From: Chloroflexi bacterium AL-N1
Lineage (GTDB): Bacteria; Chloroflexota; Chloroflexia; Chloroflexales; Roseiflexaceae
Assembly (NCBI GenBank): GCA_013122435.1
Contig: WYDT01000001.1
Span: 186,001-250,000, forward strand
Reading direction: 5' to 3'
Length of the DNA: 64,000 bases
Shown here: positions 8,300 through 18,076 of the stretch, one piece after another
Layout of the letters: each line of letters opens with the position of its first letter
Numbering within the stretch: the first letter of the stretch is position 1
Program-made: the position numbers and the translations under genes
Notes under the pieces: generated by a model
Seen by the model: the letters and a program-made list of their open reading frames with translations, nothing else
The model's database searches: none
What the model was told of the DNA's origin: nothing

Positions 8300-11207
8300 A
8301 TGGCGCATCTCCCTTATTCCCACGATCAACTGGTCCGGCTGGCCTATCTGACCCACGCGGATATAACCGGAATTAACCAGCGCCGTCATCCACATAATCG
8401 CCTGGGTTTTGCCTATCAATTGGCTTTTGTGCGTCTCTTTAATCGCTTTCCCTCACAAGATTGCCTTGACGCCGCTGCCAGAGTTACTGACCTTTATCAG
8501 TGTGCAACTCGCCATTCCCATTGACACGATGGCTCGCTACGCAACGCGCCAACAGACCATCTCCGCCCACCAAAACACATCCGGCGTTATCTGCATCTGC
8601 GGCGCTTTGGGGCTGACGAAAGCCAACTGGTGCAACAGTTTCTGTTTGACGAAGCCTGTCGCCTCGAACAGACCCGTGCCTTACTCGCTCGTGCTGAATA
8701 GTTTCTGGTAACCCAGCGTATTCTGGCACCAGCCCAAGCTACGTTAGTTCGGCTGATTGCCCGCCAGCACATCTATCAACGTATCCATGCGGCATTGACG
8801 CTGGAGCAGCAACACCAACTTGACCAGCTCATCGTGGTGGATGGCGGACGCCATTCGTGGCTGCACACCTTGAAGGAACCGCCACGCCGAGCCTCCCCCC
8901 AGGCCATCCTCCGCTTACTCGACCATCTGGAGCAGATTGAAGCCACCGGAATTCTGACCATTGACCTCTCCTGGCTCAACAATAATTATCAACGCGCACT
9001 GACGCGCTATGCGACCCGTTGCTCGGCCAATCGCCTGCGGAACCTCCAGGCGTCGCATCGCTATGTGACCCTGACCTGTTTTCTCTGGCAAACCTACCAG
9101 GATACCATCGATTATATCCTGGATATGCATACGAAGCTCGTGACCAGTGTCTACCACCACGCCGAAAAACAACTCGATGCCGCGACCCGCCAACAGCGCC
9201 GGGCGCTGCGCCACTCCCTCCAGACCCTGCGAACGATCAGTCAGGTGTTGCTTGACCCAGACGTTGCCGATACTGATCTCCGCTCCACGGTGTTCACGCA
9301 GGTGTCGCGTCCCGCCTTAGCCGCGCAACTCGCCCAACTCGATGACTGGTTGACCGGACCACAGAGCCACGTCTTTCATCTCGTTGCCAAACGCTTTCCC
9401 TACTTCCGGCAGTTTGCACCACGGTTGGTGCAGGCATTGCACTTTCACAGTGAGCACGGGGAAGATGGCGGGGATGCCTTGCTCCAGGCGCTTCAGGTGC
9501 TCCGTGACCTGAACGCAGCCCATAAACGTACCCTGCCTACCGATGTCCCACTCACCTTCCTGTCCGCATCCATGCAGGATTTCCTGACCGCAGCGGGGAC
9601 CGTGCCCAAAGCGGCCTGGGAATGCGCGGTCCTGACCGCCGTACGGGACGAACTCAAATCCGGCAATATTCATGTGCGTCATAGTAAACGCTTTGATCGG
9701 TTCGATGATTTCTTTATGCCTCTGGAGGAATGGGAGCAGCAGCGCGAGGCGTTTTTTCACCGCGCCGGACTGCCGGCCCATGCCGAGGCCGTTCCCGCCT
9801 ATTTACGCCAGCGCTTGCACCACGCCTATGACCAGTTTCTGGACCAGTTGCCCGCCAATACCTATACCCAGATCCGTGAGGATCGCTGGGTGCTCACCAC
9901 CGACCCAAGTATTCCCCACGACAGTACGGTGCAAGCGCGTCTGGACGCGCTCCGGCAGTGGCTGGCAACGCATATGCGAACCATGAAACTCCCCGACCTC
10001 CTGATCCAGGTAGATAATGAGGTCCACTTTACCCACGTGTTTCTCCCCCCTGCACAGCAAGATTGCCGTCAGACCAATGAGATCTGTCTGATTTTGGCGG
10101 CGATTATGGCCTATGGGTGCAGTATTGGTCCCTAGACCATGGTGCGGCTGGTGGACTCGATCAGCTATGAGCAAATCAAGCGGGTCACGGATTGGCAACT
10201 CAGTGAGGAAGCCCAACGGAGTGCCCTGGCACGGGTCGTGAACGCGCTCAGTAGCCTGGATGTGACCCAGTATTGGGGGGACGGGACCACCTCCAGTAGT
10301 GATGGCCAACGGTTTGCCTATCAGCAGCGGGTGCTGCACCAGACCTATAGTCATACCTTTCACGATTTTGCGATAGAGTTCTACTCCTTTGTGGCCGATA
10401 ACTATGCCCCGTTCTACACGGTCCCCATTGAATGTACCGATCGGGATGCGGCCTATGTCCTGGATGGCTTGCTGTACAATGAGAGTGATCTCACCCTGGC
10501 GGAGCATTATACCGACACCCACGGCTACACCGAGATTAACTTTGCCGCCTTTACCATGCTGGGTCGGCGGTTTGCCCCCCGCATGCGTAATCTGCACCAA
10601 CAGCGCATCTATCGCATCGACCCCCACCGCGACTATCAGGCGTTGACCCCCTTGGTCCGTCCACGCGACCGGGCTATTCACCTGGAGTGGATGGGTGACC
10701 AGTGGGACCGCATGGGGCAATTCTATGCCTCGTTAGAAGCAGGCCATACCACGGCATCGACCGCGTTAAAACGGTTGGTGGCCTATAGTGGCAAAAACCA
10801 TTTTTATCGGGCCAATCGTAAGTTGGGCCGGGTCTTCACGACGGAATACATGCTCCAGTTCATGTCGGACCCCTTGCTCCGCCAACGGACGCGCCGGGGG
10901 GTTGCTCAAAGGGGAACAACTCCACGCCCCGGCACGCGAAGTGAGCTATGGGAAGCAGGGCCGGATGACCACCCGTGACATGCAGGGACACCGCCACACA
11001 AGTGGCTGTTTGACGTTGTTGATGGCATGCATCATCTATTGGCAAGCCAAGGAACTGAATCGTGTTCTGAACGAGTGCGATCCGGCTCAGGCAGGGATTG
11101 ATGTGAGTCTCCTCGCACACATCAGTCCGATTGGTTGGGACAATCTCATTCTCTATGGCGAGTATGTGCTCAACCAGCACTTGATTCAAGACCGGAGCCG
11201 CTCCTAG
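8300..11207 (+). pseudogene. tnpA: Tn3-family transposase TnpA, multiply interrupted
   Basis: Large DDE transposase gene traceable from ATG 8300 to a stop at 11205-11207. The N-terminus (HADITGINQRRHPHNRLGFA) is the DUF4158 DNA-binding part. A frameshift near 8460 moves it to another frame (LPELLTFISVQLAIP), it shifts back near 8575 (HIRRYLHLRRFGADE), then meets TAG at 8699-8701. The longest intact block is 8795-10132. A further in-frame TAG at 10133-10135 lies directly before MVRLVDSISYEQIKRV. The catalytic domain follows, with WGDGTTSSSDGQRF (first Asp) and YTDTHGYTEINFAAFTMLG (second Asp). A frameshift near 10900 precedes LLKGEQLHAPAREVSYGKQG, which carries the final Glu. Two stops and three frameshifts make it a clear pseudogene. 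Confidence 0.92.
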
Positions 11208-11208
11208 T

Positions 11209-11247
11209 CCTTAGCGTGTATGTACGCGCGAATCTCGCTGGTATCCT
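11209..11247 (-). repeat. Tn3 right terminal inverted repeat
   Basis: Top strand begins CCTTAGCGTGTATGTACGCG and ends GCTGGTATCCT. The inner CTTA.CGTG is typical of Tn3-family inner repeat ends. It begins two bases after the tnpA stop and is followed directly by the target duplicate TAGTA (11248-11252). Confidence 0.92.
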
Positions 11248-11252
11248 TAGTA

Positions 11253-11300
11253 CGCTAACACACGCTCTCGTAAGTCATTGCTGTATCCATTTGGTATCAC
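11253..11300 (-). pseudogene. IS630-family transposase, N-terminal fragment
   Basis: The first 16 codons of the split IS630 transposase, starting at GTG 11300 on the minus strand and reading VIPNGYSNDLRERVLA. Joining this to the main fragment across the single TAGTA target site restores ERVLAYYDDNHTQQE, a typical IS630-family N-terminus. It is separated from the main fragment by the transposon at 6729-11247. Confidence 0.85.
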
Positions 11301-11379
11301 GCAAGTAGACAGCTAAATCCCTGTTTGGTCGATATTTGAATCTGCTATAACCTTGGCTATTTTATTAGTTGATAAAAAT

Positions 11380-11408
11380 AACGCTTCTGGGTTAAACCCA
11401 GAAGCGTT
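11380..11408 (-). terminator. Rho-independent terminator of the subtilase gene
   Basis: Perfect 14-base-pair stem AACGCTTCTGGGTT / AACCCAGAAGCGTT around one base. On the minus strand it is followed by ATTTTTAT. It lies 35 bases past the stop of the minus-strand protease gene. Confidence 0.85.
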
Positions 11409-11442
11409 AGCCTATCGTCATCAAAAGAGGTAACTACTGCTG

Positions 11443-14400
11443 CTATTCTCTCGCCAGTAATGGCAGGAATACCCGCACTGCACCGCTCTGCGAAGGAGAT
11501 GGTTGACCTACTCTACCGCGCCCGCCATTGACTAAACCATTGGAGAGAGTGACAACCTCGGTCTGATTTTGGACTTCATTATGGTGATACAAAACCAGCA
11601 ATTCTTGTTGCCCTTTCGTACGTAGTGCTGCTGGGTCAACTTCGCCACTGATCTCAGCACCCTCAACACTGACAAAGATTGGGCGATTAAGCAGCGGTGA
11701 CACCGTATTAATAGGAGATGCAACAACCTTTGCTACATCATATTCCAGATACCCACGTGACGGAACACGATCAACAGTGCGCTCAAAGTTTTCTGCATCA
11801 CGAGCACGTGTCTCCACGCGGTAGCGGAATCTGGATTGAGTATTTGTCAGACCCAGAGTGCGTGCATTGACCGCCTGCATTCCTACCGATGTGTTATAAG
11901 GCGCACCATCAATACCAGTTTGTACAGTCGGTGCAGCCAGCGTATTCCAATAGGAAGCACCTCTCGCCTGTAGTGTGCTATCTGGTAAAATTTGGTATAG
12001 AATACTTTCAAACACATCGTTTGGCCCTGTGCTTCTCAGGACGCCGCGACTTGCACTAACAAGCACATAATCATCAGTACCATTAAGATCCGTATCAAAG
12101 TACACTCGAAACTGGACATCATTGGGAGTCGACCAGGCACCATAACTGGCTGTACCAAAGAAAATAGTAGTTATGGATACATCATTCACTTCTGCCAGGT
12201 TGTTTGTGATACCCACATACTCAAGATCAGCCACACGTGAACTTTCGTCCAGATCAGAAAGGCGAGGGCTGGACTGGACTAGTTCAAGGACACTTGCAAT
12301 TGGCACCAGAGGGCTTACAAACGGCCCATCTATTGGGGTATTTCGCACACCTGTGTTACGAAGAGCAAAGGAGAATGTGGTAGCATCTGGCGGAATTCTC
12401 ACATTCTGATCCACAACATCAACTTCTGATCCAGACCTGGGGAATACCTGGAATGGAACCTGTACTTTGACACTGCTCTCATCAACGCGTGGCTGGGCAG
12501 TGGTGCTAAACCCACGGCGCATAGCCTCACATTGCCGATTTCCAGGAGAACATTCTTCACCACTGTAGCGTCCGGCTGCCACAACAGCCACTTCTCCAGT
12601 TGACACCCCAAAGGTTTCTGATGCCACTAAACTCTCGGGAGATGGAGTGCTACCTGCGCGGAAGAACTGTACCGCATGTTTTCCAGGTGTAAGTGGGATA
12701 AAGTCACTCAATCGACGAGGCTCAAGTCGACTTATCTGTAGCTCATTGTTGATATACACATCAAGCGGCCCGGGGCTACGATCATTCGTACGACTAGCAT
12801 TGAGGAAGCGCACCAGCGACTGATCTTTGGCTGGTAACTCAGTTGCGGTGTCATCAACAACTAACATGTCATAACGGCCATCACGTCCGATCAATACAAA
12901 AGTGTAGTCGCGCAACTCATCAAGTGTGAGTCGTTTTGTGACAAGCGCGTCGCTTGGATCGGCCCCTAATTCCCGCACCTGAATGGTGTATTTTCTGGGC
13001 TCAAAAGATCGATATAGCCCAAAGGTGCTCTGATCGACCGGGGCATCAAGTATTTTGAAATCGATATAAAATCCCACTGACGCAATATCACTGGCATTGG
13101 CCGTCCGAATTTGCACGTCCTCGCGTGTCTCTACTTGAATAAACCCGCCATGTTCGGCAAGGAAGTAACGAGGCGCATTACTTTGCCGTAAAGACATGGT
13201 CGGATCTGGCGTGTTATCCAGTTTCTCAGGTTCTATCCTTACCTTCACCGGCACCGTAACATGTTCCTGTGGTGGTATCCTGACATGCTCATCTGGAACT
13301 TCAATGAAGACACCTGCTTCCGTTGCTGTTGTCGTGGAAGATAGTGTCACGACTCGTTCATGAGCACTGGGATTATCAATAACCAGGCTGCGCGTATCGG
13401 TCCATTCCTGGCTCAATAACGGTGCACCATATGAGAGCGAGACAGCACCCTCATCATCTTCAACATACGCAAGTAAATCCAGTGAGTCAAAACGCACAGC
13501 ACTAAGACGCCCTGCACCACTTATTGAAGGTGGATATACATTCCCTTCCGCGTCCTGAGTAGGAGCGGCTGTATTCATTAAAGCAGCTTTGATTTGCTGT
13601 GGCGTCCATTCAGGGTTCAGTTGACGTAACAAAGCGGCAGCACCAGCGACCTGGGCTGTTGCCATAGATGTTCCTGTCATCATAACTGCTTCATTGCCAG
13701 AGCCAGCCTCTGCAGAGAGAATACTGACCCCTGATGAAACCAGATCCGGTTTAGCAGCACCACCACGCTGCGGACCACGTGCGGTAAACGTTGCAAGGCT
13801 TCCTGCTGGGGCATCATCAGTAGCTTGTGATGGATCAAGCGTAGCACCAATGGCAATGGAACCTGTAGCACTGGCGGGAGCATCAATTGAATAAAAAGTA
13901 TCGCCATTATCCCCGGCGGCTGTAACTACGACAATGCCTGCATCTACTGCATTTTGTACAGCAACAGCATCAGGATCGTTGGGGCTGCTATCCTGTGAGC
14001 CTAGTGCCAATGCCAACACATCCAATCGATCATCAATATTGCCATCGCCATTAGGGTCTAATGCCCATTCTATGGCTAGTGTGGTTAAAGCTGTGGTGCC
14101 TGAACAGCCAAAAACTTTGAGGGCATAGAGTGAGGCTTCAGGTGCAACACCGGGGCCAACCAAAAACTCACTGAAATCGTAGCTTCCACTATAATCATCA
14201 CGATAAGTTTCCCCGTCTGGGGTAACCCCAAATCCAGCAGTAGTTGACGCTACATGCGTTCCATGGCCCTGGCAATCAAGGGGATCAGGGTCCGGTGACG
14301 GAGTAACACTGCCTTCTTCACCACTGGCATCGTAACCGTTGCCTGCAAAATCAAAACCACCAACAACTTTTTGGGTTGGAAAACTACCTGATTCGATGAT

Positions 14401-15003
14401 ACGTGAATCATTCGTTGACTGATTATCTCTGCGACCTGAACCACCGAAGGTTGCGTGCATGTAATCGATACCCGTATCGACTATTCCAATACGAATATCC
14501 TTGCCGGCAGCGCGGCGTGGCGAACTCCAGATGACAGGCGCACCAGAGAACGCTGTGGCTGAGATACTCGAACGCTTCTTAGGGGTAATGACATGGGTGT
14601 TAACGACACCAGGAAAACTCTGTAACGCAGATATCTGATTTGATTGAACAGAAACAGCAATACCATTATACGCAATACTGGTCTGAAAGAGAACTTCTGC
14701 ATCAACCTGTTGTAAAGAGGCTATGAGTCCTTGTTGTGCCTTACGATTTTGCGTGCTTTGAGTTGTCACTGCGTCTGGTGTACTCGCTGAGATAGCGGGA
14801 GAGCCATCCAATTCGAGCATCACAGTAACCCGTTTAACCTCCTGACTAAAACCAGGAGGAGGTCCCAGTGGAGAGGTAACATCGTAGGTAATAGGCGGAG
14901 GCCGCAATGGAGATCGATCCTGAGCTATCGTTGTTGGTGATGTGTGTGCAGCGAGTATAGCCACGCACACTAACATCGTGATAGATGCAAGCCGCAGTCG
15001 CAT
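11443..15003 (-). CDS. Secreted subtilisin-like serine protease (S8) with DUF4397-like domain
   Basis: Exported endopeptidase of 1186 residues. Residues 1-28 form a signal peptide (ending TTIAQD). Residues about 55-140 look like an inhibitor I9 propeptide. The S8 catalytic triad is complete: Asp176 in GIVDTGID, His247 in CQGHGTHVAS and Ser446 in MTGTSMATAQVAGAAAL. The oxyanion position reads AAGDNG, with Asp365 where subtilisin has Asn, as in some proprotein convertases. After a beta-rich region, about 680-830 resembles DUF4397 (SLVRFLNASR, PLDVYINNEL, HAVQFFRAGS). Several further beta-rich stretches follow. The protein ends RVFLPLLARE, a Phe-Leu-Pro-Leu tail shared in form with two other secreted proteins here. 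It stands alone on its strand with its own terminator. The function is probably nutrient acquisition or surface remodelling, by inference. Confidence 0.93.
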   Translation of the reverse strand: MRLRLASITMLVCVAILAAHTSPTTIAQDRSPLRPPPITYDVTSPLGPPPGFSQEVKRVTVMLELDGSPAISASTPDAVTTQSTQNRKAQQGLIASLQQVDAEVLFQTSIAYNGIAVSVQSNQISALQSFPGVVNTHVITPKKRSSISATAFSGAPVIWSSPRRAAGKDIRIGIVDTGIDYMHATFGGSGRRDNQSTNDSRIIESGSFPTQKVVGGFDFAGNGYDASGEEGSVTPSPDPDPLDCQGHGTHVASTTAGFGVTPDGETYRDDYSGSYDFSEFLVGPGVAPEASLYALKVFGCSGTTALTTLAIEWALDPNGDGNIDDRLDVLALALGSQDSSPNDPDAVAVQNAVDAGIVVVTAAGDNGDTFYSIDAPASATGSIAIGATLDPSQATDDAPAGSLATFTARGPQRGGAAKPDLVSSGVSILSAEAGSGNEAVMMTGTSMATAQVAGAAALLRQLNPEWTPQQIKAALMNTAAPTQDAEGNVYPPSISGAGRLSAVRFDSLDLLAYVEDDEGAVSLSYGAPLLSQEWTDTRSLVIDNPSAHERVVTLSSTTTATEAGVFIEVPDEHVRIPPQEHVTVPVKVRIEPEKLDNTPDPTMSLRQSNAPRYFLAEHGGFIQVETREDVQIRTANASDIASVGFYIDFKILDAPVDQSTFGLYRSFEPRKYTIQVRELGADPSDALVTKRLTLDELRDYTFVLIGRDGRYDMLVVDDTATELPAKDQSLVRFLNASRTNDRSPGPLDVYINNELQISRLEPRRLSDFIPLTPGKHAVQFFRAGSTPSPESLVASETFGVSTGEVAVVAAGRYSGEECSPGNRQCEAMRRGFSTTAQPRVDESSVKVQVPFQVFPRSGSEVDVVDQNVRIPPDATTFSFALRNTGVRNTPIDGPFVSPLVPIASVLELVQSSPRLSDLDESSRVADLEYVGITNNLAEVNDVSITTIFFGTASYGAWSTPNDVQFRVYFDTDLNGTDDYVLVSASRGVLRSTGPNDVFESILYQILPDSTLQARGASYWNTLAAPTVQTGIDGAPYNTSVGMQAVNARTLGLTNTQSRFRYRVETRARDAENFERTVDRVPSRGYLEYDVAKVVASPINTVSPLLNRPIFVSVEGAEISGEVDPAALRTKGQQELLVLYHHNEVQNQTEVVTLSNGLVNGGRGRVGQPSPSQSGAVRVFLPLLARE

Positions 15004-15280
15004 ACATATGCCTCTCTACTAATATACGCGATGACGTGTGCGTCTAAAATATTGCGTATCATGATAATACCACTAAACTACATGGTTGAAGAATAACTAT
15101 TACAAATGGGATATCTATTCTACCATGCGATAACTCGTAGTAAGATGACGCTTTTTTCATTCAACGTTCTAAAATACCCCAATCAAGATTACAATTTTCC
15201 GGAAGGCATGTCTAACCAACCTATATCAAATATTTTTGCTGCAGGGTATTTGGTAATAAAACTATATTTTGTCTAAAATA

Positions 15281-16042
15281 TCAGAATAAAGGTAAATCAC
15301 CAATCAGAAGATATCCTATGGTCCCAAGACAAAGAAATGTCCCATAAGCAATATAATCTGGGACATTTGGGCGTCCACTGTACTTCATAATCACTAAAGC
15401 AGCAGAGAAAACACCTGCCATAAGAATACCATAGAAGAGCGCCGGCATAAGATCAAGAATACCCACTGCGGCCCCAATAAAGATGCTAAGATACACATCT
15501 CCGAGTCCGAATGGCGCCGCCTTGGCAGGAAATAAGATACGAGCCAATATAAACAAAAGCACAAATGCAAAACCCGCTATCAGCGCCCCCAGAAATGCAT
15601 TTAAGATACTGTGCTCTGGAATCATACTGGCTCCCAACATCACGATCAGTGCTGGCACCAGCACAAAAAACGTGTAGATCAAACGATGAATCCAGTCAAT
15701 GGCCGCAGTCACAATGAGAATTGCCACTACAAACACAAAGTAGGCAAAGGTCAGGGTCAGACCATATTTCTGGTAAAGCAACATCACCGTAACAGCCGTG
15801 AGCACCTCCACCACCAGGGACATCCAGTGTAAGGGTCGCTGACAACAGCGTGCTCGACCACCCTGTATGAGCCAACCAAGGATAGGTATATACTGCCAGA
15901 AAACCAACTTTTGCCCACACCGAGTACAATGAGGTGCAGAACCTAACCCACGTTCTTTGGGTATACGTATGACAAGAATGTTTAAGAAAGAACCAAGGAC
16001 TGCCCCGGCAAGGAAGACGAGGATGAGTGAGATGATGTCCAT
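15281..16042 (-). CDS. Prepilin peptidase (type IV leader peptidase, A24 family)
   Basis: Integral membrane aspartic peptidase that cleaves the leader of type IV or Flp prepilins. 253 residues with about seven or eight membrane helices, the normal family length. The N-terminal domain has LGSFLNILVIRIP and a zinc-like Cys pair CTRCGQKL; the second pair is altered to RARCCQRP. The two catalytic aspartates appear in TAAIDWIHRLI and FGLGDVYLS. It is the last gene of a minus-strand run (HEAT/SH3, mltG, aroE, this gene), 25 bases after aroE. A Flp pilin, a likely substrate, lies at 31162-31338. It may be TadV/PilD-like; the subtype is not certain. Confidence 0.92.
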   Translation of the reverse strand: MDIISLILVFLAGAVLGSFLNILVIRIPKERGLGSAPHCTRCGQKLVFWQYIPILGWLIQGGRARCCQRPLHWMSLVVEVLTAVTVMLLYQKYGLTLTFAYFVFVVAILIVTAAIDWIHRLIYTFFVLVPALIVMLGASMIPEHSILNAFLGALIAGFAFVLLFILARILFPAKAAPFGLGDVYLSIFIGAAVGILDLMPALFYGILMAGVFSAALVIMKYSGRPNVPDYIAYGTFLCLGTIGYLLIGDLPLF

Positions 16043-16067
16043 AACGCCTCGCAGTTTATATAGTATG

Positions 16068-16904
16068 CTATCTTATAGAACGTACAGCAGCATACATAAC
16101 ATCCAGTGGTGCCGGTTGTCCAGTCCAATGCTGAAATGCCAGTGCTGCCTGTCGTACTAACATCGTTAATCCATCATGAGTCTGTGCACCACGTTCAGTT
16201 GCCTCTCGCAATAATCTTGTTGGACGGTAGACCATATCAAAGATGAGCATACTCGACGAAATGAGTGATGCTTCCAGTGGCGTTTCATCTGCCTTCCATC
16301 CCAGGGAGGTCGCATTGACAATCAGCGACATATCCTGCAACAGATCAGGGAGTGCCGGATCATCATACGTGAGTGTGGTGAGATGAGGAGGGCGGTCTGT
16401 GCTTTCTACCATATCCGCTAACAAAGACTCGGCACGTTCAAGTGTACGATTAATGACTACAATCTGTGCAGCCTGTGCTTCGAGCAGGGCCGTAACTGCA
16501 GCACGTGCAGCACCACTCGCACCAAGGACGGCTACCGCTTTACCCTGAGAGAGATAGTGTGCATCCTCTTGCAATGCAGCTAGAAAAGCCGGTGCATCGG
16601 TGTTACAGCCTTTGAGGGTGCCATCTTTCTCTCGAACGATGGTATTAATCGCACCGATCAGGGCTGCCTGAGGATCGATAGTATCAAGTAAGGGCATTAC
16701 GGCACGTTTATGTGGCAGGGTAACATTGGCACCAAGAACATCGGGGGCTCGTAATGATGCTACGCGATCCGCGAGTTCAGCAGCATCTGTGGGCCACAAC
16801 TCATACTCGGCAGCAACACCCATGTGAACAAATGCTGCGTTGTGTAGTTGTGGCGAAAGGCTATGCGTAATTGGATCACCAATCAGACCTGCGCGAAGCT
16901 TCAT
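16068..16904 (-). CDS. aroE: Shikimate dehydrogenase
   Basis: NADPH-dependent reduction of 3-dehydroshikimate to shikimate in aromatic amino acid synthesis. 278 residues, the usual length. The substrate-binding N-terminal domain has SLSPQLHNAAF, GANVTLPHKRAV (catalytic Lys) and GAINTIV. The linker GCNTDAPAFLAAL carries the second catalytic residue (Asp). The Rossmann domain starts at VAVLGASGAARAAV with NRTLERAE for NADP binding, and the C-terminal MLVRQAALAFQHWTGQP is typical. It sits between mltG (36-base gap) and the prepilin peptidase (25-base gap), so it is probably in the same transcript. Confidence 0.97.
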   Translation of the reverse strand: MKLRAGLIGDPITHSLSPQLHNAAFVHMGVAAEYELWPTDAAELADRVASLRAPDVLGANVTLPHKRAVMPLLDTIDPQAALIGAINTIVREKDGTLKGCNTDAPAFLAALQEDAHYLSQGKAVAVLGASGAARAAVTALLEAQAAQIVVINRTLERAESLLADMVESTDRPPHLTTLTYDDPALPDLLQDMSLIVNATSLGWKADETPLEASLISSSMLIFDMVYRPTRLLREATERGAQTHDGLTMLVRQAALAFQHWTGQPAPLDVMYAAVRSIR

Positions 16905-16940
16905 AATATTGAGAGGTGGCTGATACTGTTGTAATCTGTA

Positions 16941-18050
16941 TCAACCATCCTGTGATTGAACACATTGTAGATATTCGTCTTCGTACTGTTCAAACTCAGC
17001 AAATGTTGTGGCAAATCGATGTGAGCCATCTTCCGGGCATGAGGCAACGAAGTAGAGATACGGTGCAGATTCGTCAGGGCGGGCAGCGGCAAGCAGTGCA
17101 TTAAGGCCAGGGTTGCTGATCGGGCCTGGTGGTAGCCCGGAATTCACCCGTGTGTTGTAGGGGTCATCGACACCATTAATTTCATCAATCGTTAACGTAT
17201 CCAGCTTGGGCCACCATTCACCCGACTCTCCGATCGCGTACTGCAGTGTCGGATCAGCCTGTAATTTACCACCACCTGTCTCGTCCAAATTTTCTTCTTT
17301 GAGACGATTCCAGAAAACGGCTGAGATCTGTGGCATTTCATCTTGCAAAGCAGCTTCACGTTGAACAATAGATGCCATAGTAACCAGATCATGAATGGTC
17401 ACATCTTCAACCTGGACCTGTGTCTCGACTTCGCTATACTGCTCAACAAAACGATTAAGCATCACACCAATAACATCAGTAACGGTAGCGGTTGATGCAA
17501 CTCGATAGGTGTCTGGAAAAAGATATCCTTCCAGGCTGGCACCAGATGGCAAATCCTGCAAGAGGAAATATTGCTCCTGAAAGAGTGCACCATCCTGTGC
17601 TGCAGCGAGAAACGCCTCTTCAGTAACTTGTGGCAGACCTGCCTGACCAACGATTTCCGCCATCTCTTCCAGCCGCATGCCTTCAATAGTCTGGATTTGA
17701 ATATCTTCCATGACGATACTGACTTGAAGTGCTGACATAATTTCACTCATCGTCATGTTGGGTCTGAGCAGATAGTTGCCTGTTTGCAATTGGCCATCAA
17801 GCCCTTGCATCCGTACTAATGTCGTGAATATCAGCGGCTGGCGAATAAGACCAGCCGATCCTAAATTCGTGGCAATTGTGTTGGTGGTATCACCTTCCTC
17901 AACGATAAACTCAACCACTTCGGCATCATCGCTTGCCATAACCGGGCTCTGTATCTCTCTGAGCAAGAGATACCCAGCCCCACCGATCATAAACGATACG
18001 AGCGCAACACCCAGACACAATGCACGGACAGTTTTTGATAAAGACACCAT
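16941..18050 (-). CDS. mltG: Endolytic murein transglycosylase MltG
   Basis: Membrane-anchored lytic transglycosylase that cuts nascent peptidoglycan glycan strands. 369 residues: an N-terminal anchor helix (about 8-30), a LysM-like part (VEEGDTTNTIATNLGSAGLI), then the YceG catalytic domain with LEGYLFPDTYRV, the catalytic Glu in ASIVQREA, QADPTLQYAIGE and NSGLPPGPISNPG. All family motifs are present. It starts 26 bases after the HEAT/SH3 gene and is followed by aroE, forming a minus-strand operon. Family identification is secure. Confidence 0.96.
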   Translation of the reverse strand: MVSLSKTVRALCLGVALVSFMIGGAGYLLLREIQSPVMASDDAEVVEFIVEEGDTTNTIATNLGSAGLIRQPLIFTTLVRMQGLDGQLQTGNYLLRPNMTMSEIMSALQVSIVMEDIQIQTIEGMRLEEMAEIVGQAGLPQVTEEAFLAAAQDGALFQEQYFLLQDLPSGASLEGYLFPDTYRVASTATVTDVIGVMLNRFVEQYSEVETQVQVEDVTIHDLVTMASIVQREAALQDEMPQISAVFWNRLKEENLDETGGGKLQADPTLQYAIGESGEWWPKLDTLTIDEINGVDDPYNTRVNSGLPPGPISNPGLNALLAAARPDESAPYLYFVASCPEDGSHRFATTFAEFEQYEDEYLQCVQSQDG

Positions 18051-18076
18051 TACTTTTACCTATCGGGGGTTACTGG

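Larger units (their letters stand above)
6729..11247. mobile_element. Tn3-family transposon (4.5 kb, tnpR + degenerate tnpA)
   Basis: The inner element of the nested pair. It is bounded by 39-base imperfect inverted repeats (6729-6767 and 11209-11247) and flanked on both sides by the 5-base direct repeat TAGTA (6724-6728 and 11248-11252), which is the target duplication expected of Tn3-family replicative transposition. Content: a serine resolvase gene, a tnpA in the same direction, and about 390 bases between the left repeat and tnpR in which I recognise no gene. No antibiotic, metal or other cargo gene is visible. tnpA has several stops and frameshifts, so the copy cannot transpose by itself, but the ends are well preserved and could be mobilised in trans. 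Confidence 0.92.
5888..11349. mobile_element. IS630-family insertion sequence, split by a Tn3-family transposon
   Basis: The outer element of a nested pair. Its ends are imperfect inverted repeats: TATAGCAGATTCAGTTA at 5888 and, on the other strand at 11349, TATAGCAGATTCAAATA, each beginning with the TA dinucleotide that IS630/Tc1-type elements duplicate. With the inner transposon (6729-11247) and one copy of its 5-base target duplication removed, the element is about 935 bases, the usual IS630 size, with one transposase gene on the minus strand. The transposase carries several disabling mutations, so the copy is dead. Confidence 0.88.

Noticed and set aside
9317..10720. Long minus-strand frames opposite tnpA
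   Set aside because: No domain or ribosome site; they are antisense to a clearly recognisable transposase.
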